Part shown: positions 15,339-24,563 of the stretch, piece by piece | Layout of the letters: each line of letters starts with the position of its first letter | How positions within the stretch are numbered: position 1 is the first letter of the stretch | Origin: Yoonia sp. | GTDB taxonomy: Bacteria > Pseudomonadota > Alphaproteobacteria > Rhodobacterales > Rhodobacteraceae | DNA length: 45,240 nucleotides | Reading direction: 5' to 3' | NCBI RefSeq assembly: GCF_030731595.1 | Contig: NZ_JANQTS010000069.1 | Location: 1 to 45,240, forward strand | Translations under genes and position numbers: made by a program | Notes under the pieces: generated by a model | Database searches by the model: none | Told to the model about the DNA's origin: nothing | Seen by the model: the letters and a program-made list of their open reading frames with translations, nothing else

Positions 15339-17851
15339 GCCTTGCCATTGCGTCCCGCTTTGCTGCGCGCGAATTGCGCGGCGGCTTGCGCGGTTTTCGC
15401 GTATTTCTGGCCTGTCTGGCGCTTGGTGTGGCGGCGATTGCCGCAGTCGGCACCGTGCGCGCAGGGATCGAGGCGGGACTCAAGCGCGATGGCGCGGCCC
15501 TTTTGGGTGGTGATGCCGAGGTGGAATTCACCTATCGCTTTGCCCGCGATGCAGAACTGGCCTGGCTTTTGTCTGTCTCGGATCAGGTCTCGGAAACCGT
15601 CGATTTCCGGTCCATGGTCGTTGTTGATCGGGGCGACGAGACCGAGCGCGGCTTGACCCAGATCCGCGCGGTCGATGACCTTTATCCCCTGATCGGCGCG
15701 GTGCAGTTGGACCCTGGCATCCCCCTGCCCGAAGCATTGGCCGACCAGGGTGGCGTGATGGAACGGGTTCTGGCCGACCGGCTGGCCCTGGTCCCCGGCG
15801 ATCGCTTTCGCCTTGGCGAGCAGGAGTTTACCCTCCGCGCGATCCTTGATCGCTATCCCGACAATGCCGCCGGCGGCTTCGGCCTTGGACCGCGTACCAT
15901 TGTCCTGACCGACGATCTTGCGGCTTCCGGTCTGCTTGCAGAGGGAACCCTGTTTTCGACGCAATACAGGCTTGATCTGCCCGATGGCACGGACCTTGAA
16001 GCGCTTGAACAAAGCGCCGAGACGCAGTTTCGCGACAGCGGTTTGCGCTGGCGTGACAGCAGGCGCGGGGCTGGCGGTGTCGAACAATTCGTGGACCGGA
16101 TCGGCGCCTTTCTGATCCTAGTGGGTCTGTCCGGTCTGGCCGTTGGCGGCGTTGGCGTATCTGCCGCCGTCCGCGCCTATCTGGCGGGCAAGACCAGTGT
16201 GATTGCCACGCTCAAGACGCTTGGAGCGACCCGCAAGATCATTTTTCAAACCTATTTCATTCAAATCGGTGTGCTTACGCTGGCAGGCGTGCTGATCGGG
16301 TTGGTGATCGGTGCAGGTCTGCCCGTTCTTTTTGCACCGCTGATCGAAGCGCGCTTGCCGATCCCCGCAGTCTTTCAGATATATCCCGCCCCGCTTTTTG
16401 AGGCGGCGGTCTATGGATTGCTTGCCGCGCTGATATTCACCCTCTGGCCACTGGCCAAGACCGAGGATATCCGCGCTGCGACCTTGTTCCGTGACGCTTT
16501 CGCGGCATCCAGTGCGCTGCCTTCCAAGATCTATCTGGTGGCGATAGCAGCCCTTCTGGCGGCCTTGATTGGTGCGGCGATCCTGTTTTCCGGTACCGTC
16601 TTTTTGACTCTTTGGACCGCAGGCGGGATCGCGGCGGCATTGGGTATTCTGGTTCTTGCCGCCATGTTCATTCGCTGGATTGCACGCCGTTTTCGCAAAC
16701 CCGCCCGCGGCCGGCCAGCCTTGCGGCTGGCCTTCGGGTCAATCGGTGCACGCGGGGGCGAGGCCACATCGGTCGTGCTGTCCTTGGGGCTTGGCCTGAC
16801 CGTTCTGGCCGCTGTGGGCCAGATTGACGGCAACCTGCGAAATTCATTCTCGAACGATTTGCCCGCCGTCGCACCCAGCTATTTCTTCGTGGACATCCAG
16901 CCCGATCAGATCGACGGTTTCCGCGCGCGGCTTGATAGCGACGCGGCCGTCAGCCGCTATGACACCGCGCCGATGCTGCGCGGGATCATCACCCAGATCA
17001 ACAACCGCCCCGCCGAAGAGGTCGCAGGCGGGCATTGGGTTGTACAGGGTGATCGCGGGATCACCTATGCAGATGCCCAACCCAGCGGGACCGAGATCAC
17101 GGCGGGTGCATGGTGGCCCGTGGGTTACAGCGGCCCGCCCCAGATCAGCTTTGCGGCCGAAGAGGCCGAGGAGATGGGTCTGCAACTGGGCGACACCATG
17201 ACGGTCAATGTGCTGGGCCGTGACATCACAGGCGAAATCACCAGCTTTCGCAATGTCAGTTGGGAGGATGCGGGCATCGGCTTTGTGCTGGCCATGAACC
17301 AAGGCGCCTTGGCGGGCGCGCCACATAGCTGGATTTCAACGGTCTATGCCGCGCAAAGCGCAGAGGCCGCGATCCTGCGGGATGTCGCGACGGCCTATCC
17401 CAATATCACCGCGATCCGCATCCGCGACGCCATCGATCAGGTGATCGAACTGGTCGGCGGGATTTCTGCGGCGACCCGCTATGGCGCGCTGATCACTCTT
17501 GTGACCGGTTTCCTTGTCCTGATTGGTGCGGCGGCAGCGGGCGAGCGGGCGCGTACCTTTGAATCTGCTGTTCTCAAGACACTTGGCGCGACCCGCAGCC
17601 GGATTCTCACCAGCTTTGCGCTGCGTGCGGCGATGCTGGGGCTGGCGGCCGGAATCGTTGCGCTGGGAGCAGGTATCTTGGGTGGTTGGGCCGTGTCGAC
17701 CTTTATCATGGAGACCGACTATACGGTGATCTGGGCGAATGCTTTACTCATTATCGGTGGCGGTGTCCTCGCGTCTTTGCTGGCCGGACTGGCTTTTGCA
17801 TGGCGTCCACTGTCGGCAAAACCTGCCCAAGTTCTGCGTGCACGCGAATGA
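15335..17851 (+). CDS. ybbP: YbbP-type ABC transporter permease with two FtsX domains
   Basis: An 838-residue inner-membrane protein. It has one N-terminal span (GFRVFLACLALGVAAIAAVG), a periplasmic domain, then a first FtsX block (FLILVGLSGLAVGGVGVSAA, followed by the cytoplasmic coupling loop KTSVIATLKTLGATRKII). Central spans and a second periplasmic region follow, then a second FtsX block (LITLVTGFLVLIGAAAAGER, then the loop FESAVLKTLGATRSRI). The duplicated LKTLGATR loops are the contact points for the ATPase. It forms a complex with the YbbA product; the substrate is unknown, although pairing with tesA hints at lipid or ester chemistry in the periplasm (inference from gene order only). 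Confidence 0.92.
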   Translation: MSLAIASRFAARELRGGLRGFRVFLACLALGVAAIAAVGTVRAGIEAGLKRDGAALLGGDAEVEFTYRFARDAELAWLLSVSDQVSETVDFRSMVVVDRGDETERGLTQIRAVDDLYPLIGAVQLDPGIPLPEALADQGGVMERVLADRLALVPGDRFRLGEQEFTLRAILDRYPDNAAGGFGLGPRTIVLTDDLAASGLLAEGTLFSTQYRLDLPDGTDLEALEQSAETQFRDSGLRWRDSRRGAGGVEQFVDRIGAFLILVGLSGLAVGGVGVSAAVRAYLAGKTSVIATLKTLGATRKIIFQTYFIQIGVLTLAGVLIGLVIGAGLPVLFAPLIEARLPIPAVFQIYPAPLFEAAVYGLLAALIFTLWPLAKTEDIRAATLFRDAFAASSALPSKIYLVAIAALLAALIGAAILFSGTVFLTLWTAGGIAAALGILVLAAMFIRWIARRFRKPARGRPALRLAFGSIGARGGEATSVVLSLGLGLTVLAAVGQIDGNLRNSFSNDLPAVAPSYFFVDIQPDQIDGFRARLDSDAAVSRYDTAPMLRGIITQINNRPAEEVAGGHWVVQGDRGITYADAQPSGTEITAGAWWPVGYSGPPQISFAAEEAEEMGLQLGDTMTVNVLGRDITGEITSFRNVSWEDAGIGFVLAMNQGALAGAPHSWISTVYAAQSAEAAILRDVATAYPNITAIRIRDAIDQVIELVGGISAATRYGALITLVTGFLVLIGAAAAGERARTFESAVLKTLGATRSRILTSFALRAAMLGLAAGIVALGAGILGGWAVSTFIMETDYTVIWANALLIIGGGVLASLLAGLAFAWRPLSAKPAQVLRARE

Positions 17852-18402
17852 GTGATCCAGCCTTCTTTGGCTATGGCAGCCTCGTGAATCTTGCCACGCA
17901 TCAATACACTGACCCTCGGCCCGCGACACTGCGCGGGTGGCGGCGGGTGTGGCAACGCACCAGTCTGCGCAAGGTGGCCTATCTGTCTGTGCAGCCTGAG
18001 AAGGCAGGCATCTTGCTGGGTGTTGTGGCACAGGTTCCCGAGGCGGATTGGGCTGCTTTGGACTTGCGCGAGGCCGCATATCATCGCCATGACATTACCG
18101 ATGATCTGATGCACGAAGGTCCCAAGGCACCGACGGCTGTGTATCAGGTCCGGCCCGAATATTGCGCCGCTGCAGATGACCAGCCCATCCTGCTCAGCTA
18201 TCTTGATGTCGTCGTGCAGGGCTATCTGCAACTCTATGGAACGGCCGGCGTGGCGCATTTCTTTGAAACGACAGGTGGCTGGGACGCACGGGTTCTGGAT
18301 GATCGCGCCGATCCGATTTATCCGCGTCATCAGCGCCTCAGCCCGATGGAACGCGACCTTGTGGATCAGCACCTAGCGGCGATGATGCAACAGGCTGAAT
18401 AG
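17848..18402 (+). CDS. Gamma-glutamylcyclotransferase-like (GGCT/AIG2 fold) protein
   Basis: A 184-residue cytoplasmic protein starting MSDPAFFGYGSLVN, the FGYGSL substrate-binding loop of the gamma-glutamylcyclotransferase fold. The acidic residue expected for catalysis can be placed in LDLREAAYHRHDI. Such enzymes release 5-oxoproline from gamma-glutamyl peptides or amines; which substrate is used here is not evident. ATG at 17848 was chosen because it overlaps the ybbP stop (ATGA) and starts the motif. The 3' end overlaps the convergent MATE gene by 30 bases, so both proteins share the coding of that stretch on opposite strands. Confidence 0.8.
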   Translation: MSDPAFFGYGSLVNLATHQYTDPRPATLRGWRRVWQRTSLRKVAYLSVQPEKAGILLGVVAQVPEADWAALDLREAAYHRHDITDDLMHEGPKAPTAVYQVRPEYCAAADDQPILLSYLDVVVQGYLQLYGTAGVAHFFETTGGWDARVLDDRADPIYPRHQRLSPMERDLVDQHLAAMMQQAE

Positions 18403-19773
18403 TCGGGATTGGCGGGCAAAGGGATCGGCTTCGGCCTGTGCCTTGGTCTGGGCGGATAAGACGCGGCGGGTCAAAAGCAAAGCGACCAGCGCGAAAACCG
18501 CCCCACCCACATATTGCCCGATCAGAACACCCGGCGCGCCAAACCATGCAGCCCCCAGCAAGACAAAGGGGATGGTACCGAGCGTGTTGCGCCCCCAGTT
18601 CACAATGGTCGAATAGAACGGATGTCCCAGATTGTTGAAGGCAGCATTCGAGACAAAGATCACCCCGTTAAAGAAGAACATCAGCGACAAGGGGCCAGCA
18701 AAGAGAAACACAAGCGTCAGCGCCATGCCGTCGAGTTGGAACAGCATCTGGATCGCGGGACGTGCGGCAAAAAACAGGCCAGAGACAACCACGACCACGA
18801 TGGCCGTGAACAACAAACCGTCACGGAAAGCGGCCCTCACGCGGTCGTTCAGACCTGCGCCCGCGTTCTGCCCGATGATCGGGCCAATTGCCCCCGAGAG
18901 CGCAAAGATGATGCCAAAGCCCACAGGGGTCATGCGGGCGATGATGGCCATGCCCGCCACGGCCTCTTCGCCAAATTCGGCCATTGATCGCGTGACATAG
19001 GCCTGCCCGATGGGTGTCGCCAATTGGGTCAGGATCGCGGGCACGGCAATGGCAAGGATCGGGCGGATATCAATCGACAGGCTGCTGACGGTCGGCCGGT
19101 CAAAACCGCCATAGTAGCGGATCAAGGGCACCAGCGCCGTACCTGCAATCACGATCCTTGCGCAGACACTCGCGATAGCGGCACCTGTCAGTTCAAGGTC
19201 CAGCCCGAAGATCAGAATCGGGTCCAGAACAGCATTGACCAGCCCGCCCCAGATCGTGGCCATCATCGCACGCCGCGCATCGCCATGCGCCCGCAGGATC
19301 GCACCGCCAATCATGCCGATCATCAAGAAGGGCAAAGACGGGACAATGATCGACAGGTAATGCACCGCAAGGTCCAGCGTTTCACCCGTTGCCCCGATCA
19401 GCCCTGCCAGAAATGCCAGATTGAACCAGACCGTTGCTGCGAAAATCGCCCCGAAGATCACCCCGTAGATCAGGGAATTCGTGGCACGGCGCCGCGCCTC
19501 TTCGGCTTGTCCGGCACCCAAAGCACGGGCCACAAGCGCGCCTGCTGCAATCGCCATACCGATCCCGAAAGAGGTGGTGAAAAACAGGATCGCGCCAGCA
19601 TAGCCGACAGCCGCGGCCAATTCAGCTTTGCCCAGCATCGAGATGAAGATCATGTCGACGAAATCGACCAGAAACACCGCCATCAGACCGACCGAGGCTG
19701 TCAGCGACATGACCGAGATATGGCGGAACAGGTTGCCTTGGGTGAACTTTGCCTGTGCCTGTGCCTCTGCCAC
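18373..19773 (-). CDS. MATE-family multidrug/Na+ (or H+) antiporter
   Basis: A 466-residue inner-membrane exporter with about 12 hydrophobic spans in two similar halves, characteristic of MatE (NorM/DinF) proteins. The N-terminal half has SLTASVGLMAVFLVDFVDMI and GMAIAAGALVARALGAGQ; the second half repeats the pattern with GFGIIFALSGAIGPIIGQN. Substrates are probably cationic or organic compounds, but no specific one can be read. It starts with GTG at 19773, two bases after the gltX stop, so it is co-transcribed with gltX. Its 3' end overlaps the GGCT-like gene. Confidence 0.9.
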   Translation of the reverse strand: MAEAQAQAKFTQGNLFRHISVMSLTASVGLMAVFLVDFVDMIFISMLGKAELAAAVGYAGAILFFTTSFGIGMAIAAGALVARALGAGQAEEARRRATNSLIYGVIFGAIFAATVWFNLAFLAGLIGATGETLDLAVHYLSIIVPSLPFLMIGMIGGAILRAHGDARRAMMATIWGGLVNAVLDPILIFGLDLELTGAAIASVCARIVIAGTALVPLIRYYGGFDRPTVSSLSIDIRPILAIAVPAILTQLATPIGQAYVTRSMAEFGEEAVAGMAIIARMTPVGFGIIFALSGAIGPIIGQNAGAGLNDRVRAAFRDGLLFTAIVVVVVSGLFFAARPAIQMLFQLDGMALTLVFLFAGPLSLMFFFNGVIFVSNAAFNNLGHPFYSTIVNWGRNTLGTIPFVLLGAAWFGAPGVLIGQYVGGAVFALVALLLTRRVLSAQTKAQAEADPFARQSRLFSLLHHRR

Positions 19774-19775
19774 TA

Positions 19776-21098
19776 TCAGTCCACCGTCGGGCGGGTCTGC
19801 AACAGCGGCATCACATCGGCCATTTCAGGGCCACGCTCGCGCCCTGTCACGGCCTTGCGCAGCGGCATGAACAGCCCTTTGCCCTTGCGTCCCGTCGCCT
19901 CTTTGACGGCGTTGGTCCAGTTGGACCACGTGTCTGCATCATAGGGCAAGGGCGGCAGCATCTCGAAAGCTTGCGCCACGAAATCGCGGTCTTCATCTGC
20001 GATCAGCGGGGTCGCCCCGTCGCGGAATTGCACCCACCATGCCGCGACTTCGTCAAGGCTGTTGATATTGTCGCGCACCACGTTCCAGAAAGGGGCGGCC
20101 AGATCATCAGGTACGCCCGCCGATGTCAGGACATCGGCCACGTCGCCCGCACTCAGTGTCGCCAGATGGCGCGCAGTTAACGGGATGAGGTCGTCGGCGT
20201 CGAATTTCGTGGGCGCAGAGCCGAATTTGGACAGATCGAACCCAGCGACCACTTCGGCGATATTGGCGCGCAACTCGACCGGATCGGCGGACCCCAAACG
20301 CGCCATGAGCGACAGGATCGCTTCGGGGGCGATACCATTTTTGCGCAGGTCGCGCAGGGCAAGCGTGCCCAAACGCTTGGAGAGGGCCTCGCCTTGCGGT
20401 CCCGTCAGAAGCGAGTGATGCGCAAAGCGTGGCACGGTGCCGCCCAGCGCTTCGATCATCTGGATCTGCGTCGCCGTGTTGGTGACATGGTCCGACCCGC
20501 GCACCACATCCGTGATCCCCATTTCCGTGTCATCCACGACCGAAGCCAGCGTATAGAGGATTTGCCCGTCGTTCTTGATCAGCACCGGATCACTGACCGA
20601 TGCGGCATCAATGGAAATATCACCGATGATCCCGTCCACCCATTCGATCCGTTTGTGATCAAGCAAGAAACGCCAGTGCGAGCCGCGTTCGGCACGCAGC
20701 CTGTCCTTGTCTTCGTCCGAGAGCGCCAGAGCGGCCCGGTCATAGACGGGCGGCTTGCCCATATTGAGCTGCTTTTTGCGCTTGAGGTCCAGTTCTGTCG
20801 GTGTCTCGAAACACTCGTAGAGCCGCCCCATGTCGATCAGGCGCTGCTTGGCGGCCAGATAGTTTTCCATCCGCGCTGACTGATGTTCAAGCCGGTCCCA
20901 TGTGATTCCAAGCCAGGTCAGGTCTTCCTTGACGCCCGCAACGTACTCATCCTTGGACCGCTCCGGATCGGTGTCATCAATCCGCAGGATGAATGTGCCG
21001 CCGTTCTGCCGCGCAATCGCATAGTTGAACAAGGCAGCCCGCAGGTTGCCGATATGCAGCCAGCCGGTGGGTGATGGGGCGAATCTTGTGGTGGTCAT
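19776..21098 (-). CDS. gltX: Glutamyl-tRNA synthetase
   Basis: A class I aminoacyl-tRNA synthetase that charges tRNA-Glu (and in organisms lacking GlnRS also tRNA-Gln). The ATP-binding HIGH motif appears as HIGN at residues 15-18 in FAPSPTGWLHIGNLRAA, and the KMSKS loop as LSKRLGT with its lysine at about residue 241. The zinc-less 440-residue form is typical of alphaproteobacteria. ATG at 21098 was chosen since AGGAGA precedes it and the protein then begins MTTTRFAPSPTG; an in-frame ATG at 21131 would add 11 unconserved residues. The MATE gene follows in the same transcript. Confidence 0.95.
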   Translation of the reverse strand: MTTTRFAPSPTGWLHIGNLRAALFNYAIARQNGGTFILRIDDTDPERSKDEYVAGVKEDLTWLGITWDRLEHQSARMENYLAAKQRLIDMGRLYECFETPTELDLKRKKQLNMGKPPVYDRAALALSDEDKDRLRAERGSHWRFLLDHKRIEWVDGIIGDISIDAASVSDPVLIKNDGQILYTLASVVDDTEMGITDVVRGSDHVTNTATQIQMIEALGGTVPRFAHHSLLTGPQGEALSKRLGTLALRDLRKNGIAPEAILSLMARLGSADPVELRANIAEVVAGFDLSKFGSAPTKFDADDLIPLTARHLATLSAGDVADVLTSAGVPDDLAAPFWNVVRDNINSLDEVAAWWVQFRDGATPLIADEDRDFVAQAFEMLPPLPYDADTWSNWTNAVKEATGRKGKGLFMPLRKAVTGRERGPEMADVMPLLQTRPTVD

Positions 21099-21191
21099 GC
21101 GCGTGTCTCCTGTTGGGGGACGCTTTGTCATGTTGGATAGCTTTTGTCCATGCGGTGGGCGGCGTTCACAAAGGCGTGGGTTGCCTGAGAT

Positions 21192-21212
21192 ACCTCAAGA
21201 ACTAGTTTGAGG
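21192..21212. promoter_or_regulatory. Imperfect palindrome upstream of the Tat-exported MBL gene
   Basis: CCTCAA (21193-21198) and TTGAGG (21207-21212) are exact inverted arms with an 8-nt centre containing ACTAG. They lie about 27 bases upstream of the start codon, in the intergenic space shared with divergent gltX. It could be an operator or a leader hairpin; nothing else identifies it. Confidence 0.3.
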
Positions 21213-21238
21213 TTACAGCAATCCTAAAGGGGCATCTC

Positions 21239-22150
21239 ATGAACATCTCTCGCCGTCAGGCTTTACTTTCCGGAGCCGCGCTTCCGCTGGCTGCCGCCAT
21301 TCCTTCTGTCGCTCAGGCTGCTGGTCATGCCGCCGCTGGCCCGACACATAGCACCTTCACTTTGGGCGAGTTTCAGGTGTCAACCTTGCTTGCCGCCACC
21401 CGTCGCGTCGAAAATCCACACGAGATTTTCGGACTGAACGTCGATGACGCCACTTTTGAGGACGTCAGCACGCAAAACTTCATTCCAACCGATGCGTCTC
21501 AATTCTTCTTTACACCAACTGTTCTGAACACCGGATCAGAGGTTATCTTGTTTGATACCGGCACCAATGCCGCCGGGATCGTTTCAGCGCTGAACGGCGC
21601 AGGCTACACGCCCGAGCAAGTAACGCATGTCGTCATCACCCATATGCACGGCGACCACATCGGCGGTCTGACCGACGACAATGGGGCCGAGACATTTACG
21701 AATGCGGCCTATGTCACCGGTCAGGCCGAGTTCGACCATTGGGCTGGCGCTGAGAACGAAGGCTTTGAAGCCAAGGTGCGCCCGTTGGCCGAAAAATTTA
21801 CTTTCCTTGGTGATGGCGGTGCGGTGCGCGGTGGTGTGACTGCCATGGCAGCCTTTGGCCATACACCCGGCCACATGGGTTATATGCTGGAGAGCGGTGG
21901 CAAGCAGTTGTTCCTGATGGCGGATACAGCCAATCACTATGTCTGGTCGGTCGCATATCCTGACTGGGAAGTCCGCTTTGACATGGACAAGGCTGCGGCA
22001 GCTGCAACCCGTCGCCGTGTGATGGGGATGGCAGCGGCGGACCGCATTCCACTGGTCGGCTATCACATGCCGTTCCCCGGTCTGGGCTTTATCGACACGC
22101 GCGGTGACGACGGATTCCACTTCGTTCCGCACAGCTATCAGCTGCTTTAA
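21239..22150 (+). CDS. Tat-exported metallo-beta-lactamase-fold hydrolase
   Basis: A 303-residue enzyme with a twin-arginine signal (SRRQALLSGAALPLAAA, cleavage after a VAQA-type site), so it is exported folded with its metal. MBL ligands are THMHGDH, AFGHTPGHMGY (third histidine), LMADTANHY (aspartate) and LVGYHMPFPG (last histidine). This resembles the N-acyl homoserine lactonase/AiiA-like or YtnP-like branch of the superfamily by motif spacing, but lactonase activity is only a possibility. It is transcribed divergently from gltX and ends at a hairpin shared with the convergent DUF1801 gene. A ribosome site AAAGGGG precedes the ATG by about seven bases. Confidence 0.87.
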   Translation: MNISRRQALLSGAALPLAAAIPSVAQAAGHAAAGPTHSTFTLGEFQVSTLLAATRRVENPHEIFGLNVDDATFEDVSTQNFIPTDASQFFFTPTVLNTGSEVILFDTGTNAAGIVSALNGAGYTPEQVTHVVITHMHGDHIGGLTDDNGAETFTNAAYVTGQAEFDHWAGAENEGFEAKVRPLAEKFTFLGDGGAVRGGVTAMAAFGHTPGHMGYMLESGGKQLFLMADTANHYVWSVAYPDWEVRFDMDKAAAAATRRRVMGMAAADRIPLVGYHMPFPGLGFIDTRGDDGFHFVPHSYQLL

Positions 22151-22157
22151 CACCGTT

Positions 22158-22183
22158 GCGCCGTCTGTGCTTGCAGGCGGCGC
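22158..22183. terminator. Strong hairpin between convergent MBL and DUF1801 genes
   Basis: GCGCCGTCTG (22158-22167) pairs with CAGGCGGCGC (22174-22183), ten pairs including one G-T, with loop TGCTTG. It fills the whole gap between the two stop codons. No T-run follows on either strand, so termination may be Rho-assisted or the structure may only protect the 3' ends. Confidence 0.45.
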
Positions 22184-22612
22184 TCAGCCGGGGCTGACGG
22201 TCCATCGCTTTGACAGATCGTCAAGCCCGGCCAAGATCAACTCTTCCAGAACCTTCAGGTCTACATCAGCCAAAGTGTTGATATAAAGACAGGACCGGCC
22301 GATCTTGTGCTTGCCCAACCGCGAAAGGATGGGCCCAAAGTCAGCATACCCCGGCATGATATAGATGGAGAGGTTACTCTTGCGCGGGCTGAACCCTGTT
22401 GCCAAGAATTCGCCGCTCCGTCCGCTCTTGTAGGTATAGCTATACCTTCCATAGCCAATGATGCTTGGGCCCCACATTTGTGGCTGCCAACCTGTTACTT
22501 TGCGAAAAAGTGCATCAAGCGTCCGTGCATCTTTCGCGCGTGTGGGATGCGGAACTGCGGCAACGAATGCCTGTACATCTTGCGCGGTCACTTTGGTTTT
22601 GTTCTCTGCCAT
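22184..22612 (-). CDS. DUF1801 (YdhG-like) domain protein
   Basis: A 142-residue cytoplasmic protein. The order VQAFVAAVPHPTRAKDARTL, then MWGPSIIGYGRYSYTYKSG and LSIYIMPGY, then LGKHKIGRSCLYINTLADV, is the DUF1801 pattern, an alpha/beta fold of unknown biochemical role. ATG at 22612 starts MAENKTKVTAQD. It is convergent with the upstream MBL gene and followed on the same strand only by that hairpin. The 149-base gap to nadE (22613-22761) shows no convincing gene. Confidence 0.85.
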   Translation of the reverse strand: MAENKTKVTAQDVQAFVAAVPHPTRAKDARTLDALFRKVTGWQPQMWGPSIIGYGRYSYTYKSGRSGEFLATGFSPRKSNLSIYIMPGYADFGPILSRLGKHKIGRSCLYINTLADVDLKVLEELILAGLDDLSKRWTVSPG

Positions 22613-22761
22613 GCGCTAAACTAGCAGATTTTGTCTTGTTCTCAAAGGGGTTGCCAGGCCGAACCTCCGTGGTGGTCGCCAAAGCAACATTAAACACGAT
22701 CATCGCATAAGCCGGATATTTACCGGTTCTTTCCATCTGGTCGCGATGGGAGAGATAACAG

Positions 22762-24423
22762 CTAGCTTTCATCTCTCCACCGGTTCACGATCGGATAGCG
22801 CCGATCCAGCCAGAAGGCACGGTCTGAAAGGCGCGGACCGGGGGCCGCCTGAAAACGTTTGTACTCGCTGATGTAGATCAGATGCTCGACCCGTTTGACG
22901 GTCTCGCGATCATATCCAGCGGCGATACAATCCGCGACAGAGGCGTCCTGATCGACCAGCATCGTGAGAATCCCGTCGAGGATCTCGTAGGGTGGCAGGC
23001 TGTCTTCATCCTTCTGGTCGGGGCGCAATTCAGCCGAGGGTGGCTTGTCGATGATTGCGACGGGGATCACCTCGCCCGCTGGACCTTTCATCCAATCGCG
23101 GTGGTTGGCATTGCGCCAGCGCGCGGCGTCAAAAACCCGCGTCTTGTACATATCCTTGATCGGGTTATAGCCCCCCGCCATGTCGCCATAGATCGTGGCA
23201 TAGCCAACCGCGACCTCTGATTTATTGCCTGTGGTCAGCAGCATTTCCCCGAATTTGTTGGATTGCGCCATCAGCAATAGGCCACGAATGCGCGACTGGA
23301 TGTTCTCTTCGGTCAGGTCGGGAGCAAGTCCCACAAACAGGGGCGACAGCGCATCGGTCACCGCAGCCCGCGTACCGGCAATGCTGATCGTGTCATAGGT
23401 GCAGCCCAATGCGGTGGCAGCCGCCGCCGCATCATCCAAGGACGCCTGCGAGGTATATTCCGATGGCAACATGACGCAGCGGACGTTTGCCGGGCCCAAG
23501 GCATCAACGGCGATTGCGGCGACGATCGCACTGTCGATCCCGCCGGACAGTCCCAGCAGGACCTTTTTAAAGCCGGTCTTGCGCATATAGTCGCGCAAGG
23601 CTTCCACCATGACGCGGTAGTCCTGCTCCATCGAGTCGGGCAAGCTGGCCTTTGGTCCGTCCAGCGCCTCCCAACCGTTTTCTGTCAGGGCAAAGTCGAC
23701 ATGGGCGATTGCTGTTTCCAGCAAGGGCAATTGTACAGCAAGCCGACCGCCACGGTTCAGCACAAAGGACCCACCGTCGAACATCTGGTCATCCTGGCCG
23801 CCCATCATGTTCAGATAGACCAAAGGTACATCGTTTTCGATCACCCGCGCGACCATCTTGTTCATGCGGATCGCAAACTTGTCACGGAAATAAGGAGAGC
23901 CGTTGGGCACCACCAGAATCTCTGCCCCGCTTTCGACCATGGCCTCGCAAACATCCGGATACCATGCATCTTCGCAGATCGGATGGCCGATGCGGGGGCC
24001 ATCGGCCAGCGCGTAAGGGCCGGCGATATCGGCGCTCTTGAACAGGCGGACCTCGTCAAAGACATTGAAGTTGGGCAGAAAGTGTTTTTTGGCAGTCGCC
24101 ACAATCGCGCCGCCGCGCAGGGTGAAATAGGCGTTATAAAGTCGCCCTTTTTCGAACAGCGGGCCGCCGATGGACAAGGCGGGACCGTCTGCACAATCAC
24201 GCGCAAGCGCCGCAAGATGATCCATCGCGTCAGCGACAAATGCGGGTTTGGCAATCAGATCCTGCGTTTGATATCCGACCAAGAACATCTCGGGCAGGGC
24301 CACCAGATCCGCACCCGCAGCCTTGGCTTCGGCCCATGCTGCGCGCGCTTGGTCAGCGTTTCCTTGAAGGTCACCAACTGTCGGGTTCAGCTGCGCCATC
24401 GTCAAACGAAATGGTTTTGTCAT
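22762..24423 (-). CDS. nadE: Glutamine-dependent NAD+ synthase
   Basis: This enzyme catalyses the last step of NAD+ synthesis: deamido-NAD+ plus ATP plus glutamine gives NAD+. The 553 residues hold an N-terminal nitrilase-like glutaminase domain and a C-terminal synthetase domain. In the glutaminase domain the catalytic Glu45 lies in VALPEMFLVGY, lysine in KKHFLPNFNVFDE and Cys150 in GHPICEDAWYPD. The synthetase domain has the PP-loop LLGLSGGIDSAIVAA and the NKSEVAVGYATIYGDMAGG segment. ATG at 24423 was chosen because the domain starts there (MTKPFRLTMAQLNP); the in-frame ATG at 24447 adds eight residues without family match. It is divergent from the MORN-repeat gene. Confidence 0.96.
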   Translation of the reverse strand: MTKPFRLTMAQLNPTVGDLQGNADQARAAWAEAKAAGADLVALPEMFLVGYQTQDLIAKPAFVADAMDHLAALARDCADGPALSIGGPLFEKGRLYNAYFTLRGGAIVATAKKHFLPNFNVFDEVRLFKSADIAGPYALADGPRIGHPICEDAWYPDVCEAMVESGAEILVVPNGSPYFRDKFAIRMNKMVARVIENDVPLVYLNMMGGQDDQMFDGGSFVLNRGGRLAVQLPLLETAIAHVDFALTENGWEALDGPKASLPDSMEQDYRVMVEALRDYMRKTGFKKVLLGLSGGIDSAIVAAIAVDALGPANVRCVMLPSEYTSQASLDDAAAAATALGCTYDTISIAGTRAAVTDALSPLFVGLAPDLTEENIQSRIRGLLLMAQSNKFGEMLLTTGNKSEVAVGYATIYGDMAGGYNPIKDMYKTRVFDAARWRNANHRDWMKGPAGEVIPVAIIDKPPSAELRPDQKDEDSLPPYEILDGILTMLVDQDASVADCIAAGYDRETVKRVEHLIYISEYKRFQAAPGPRLSDRAFWLDRRYPIVNRWRDES

Positions 24424-24563
24424 AGTTTTGTCCCAATGCCTTGCCATGCATGTAGCAGAAAGACGCGCGGGGGAAAGCCGTTTGCAGCACTGTGCTGTTA
24501 GCCGTTGTCAGGTGACATCTCCTCCCATAAGCTGCGTTAACGATGAAGCGATCGGAGAGACGG

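Noticed and set aside
19024-19944. Plus-strand frame of 306 codons opposite the MATE gene
   Set aside because: Composition is highly charged (R, D, Q, H), the mirror image of a hydrophobic membrane protein, and there are no motifs.
22515-22772. Possible minus-strand gene between DUF1801 and nadE
   Set aside because: It mostly overlaps the DUF1801 gene in another frame and has no recognisable domain.
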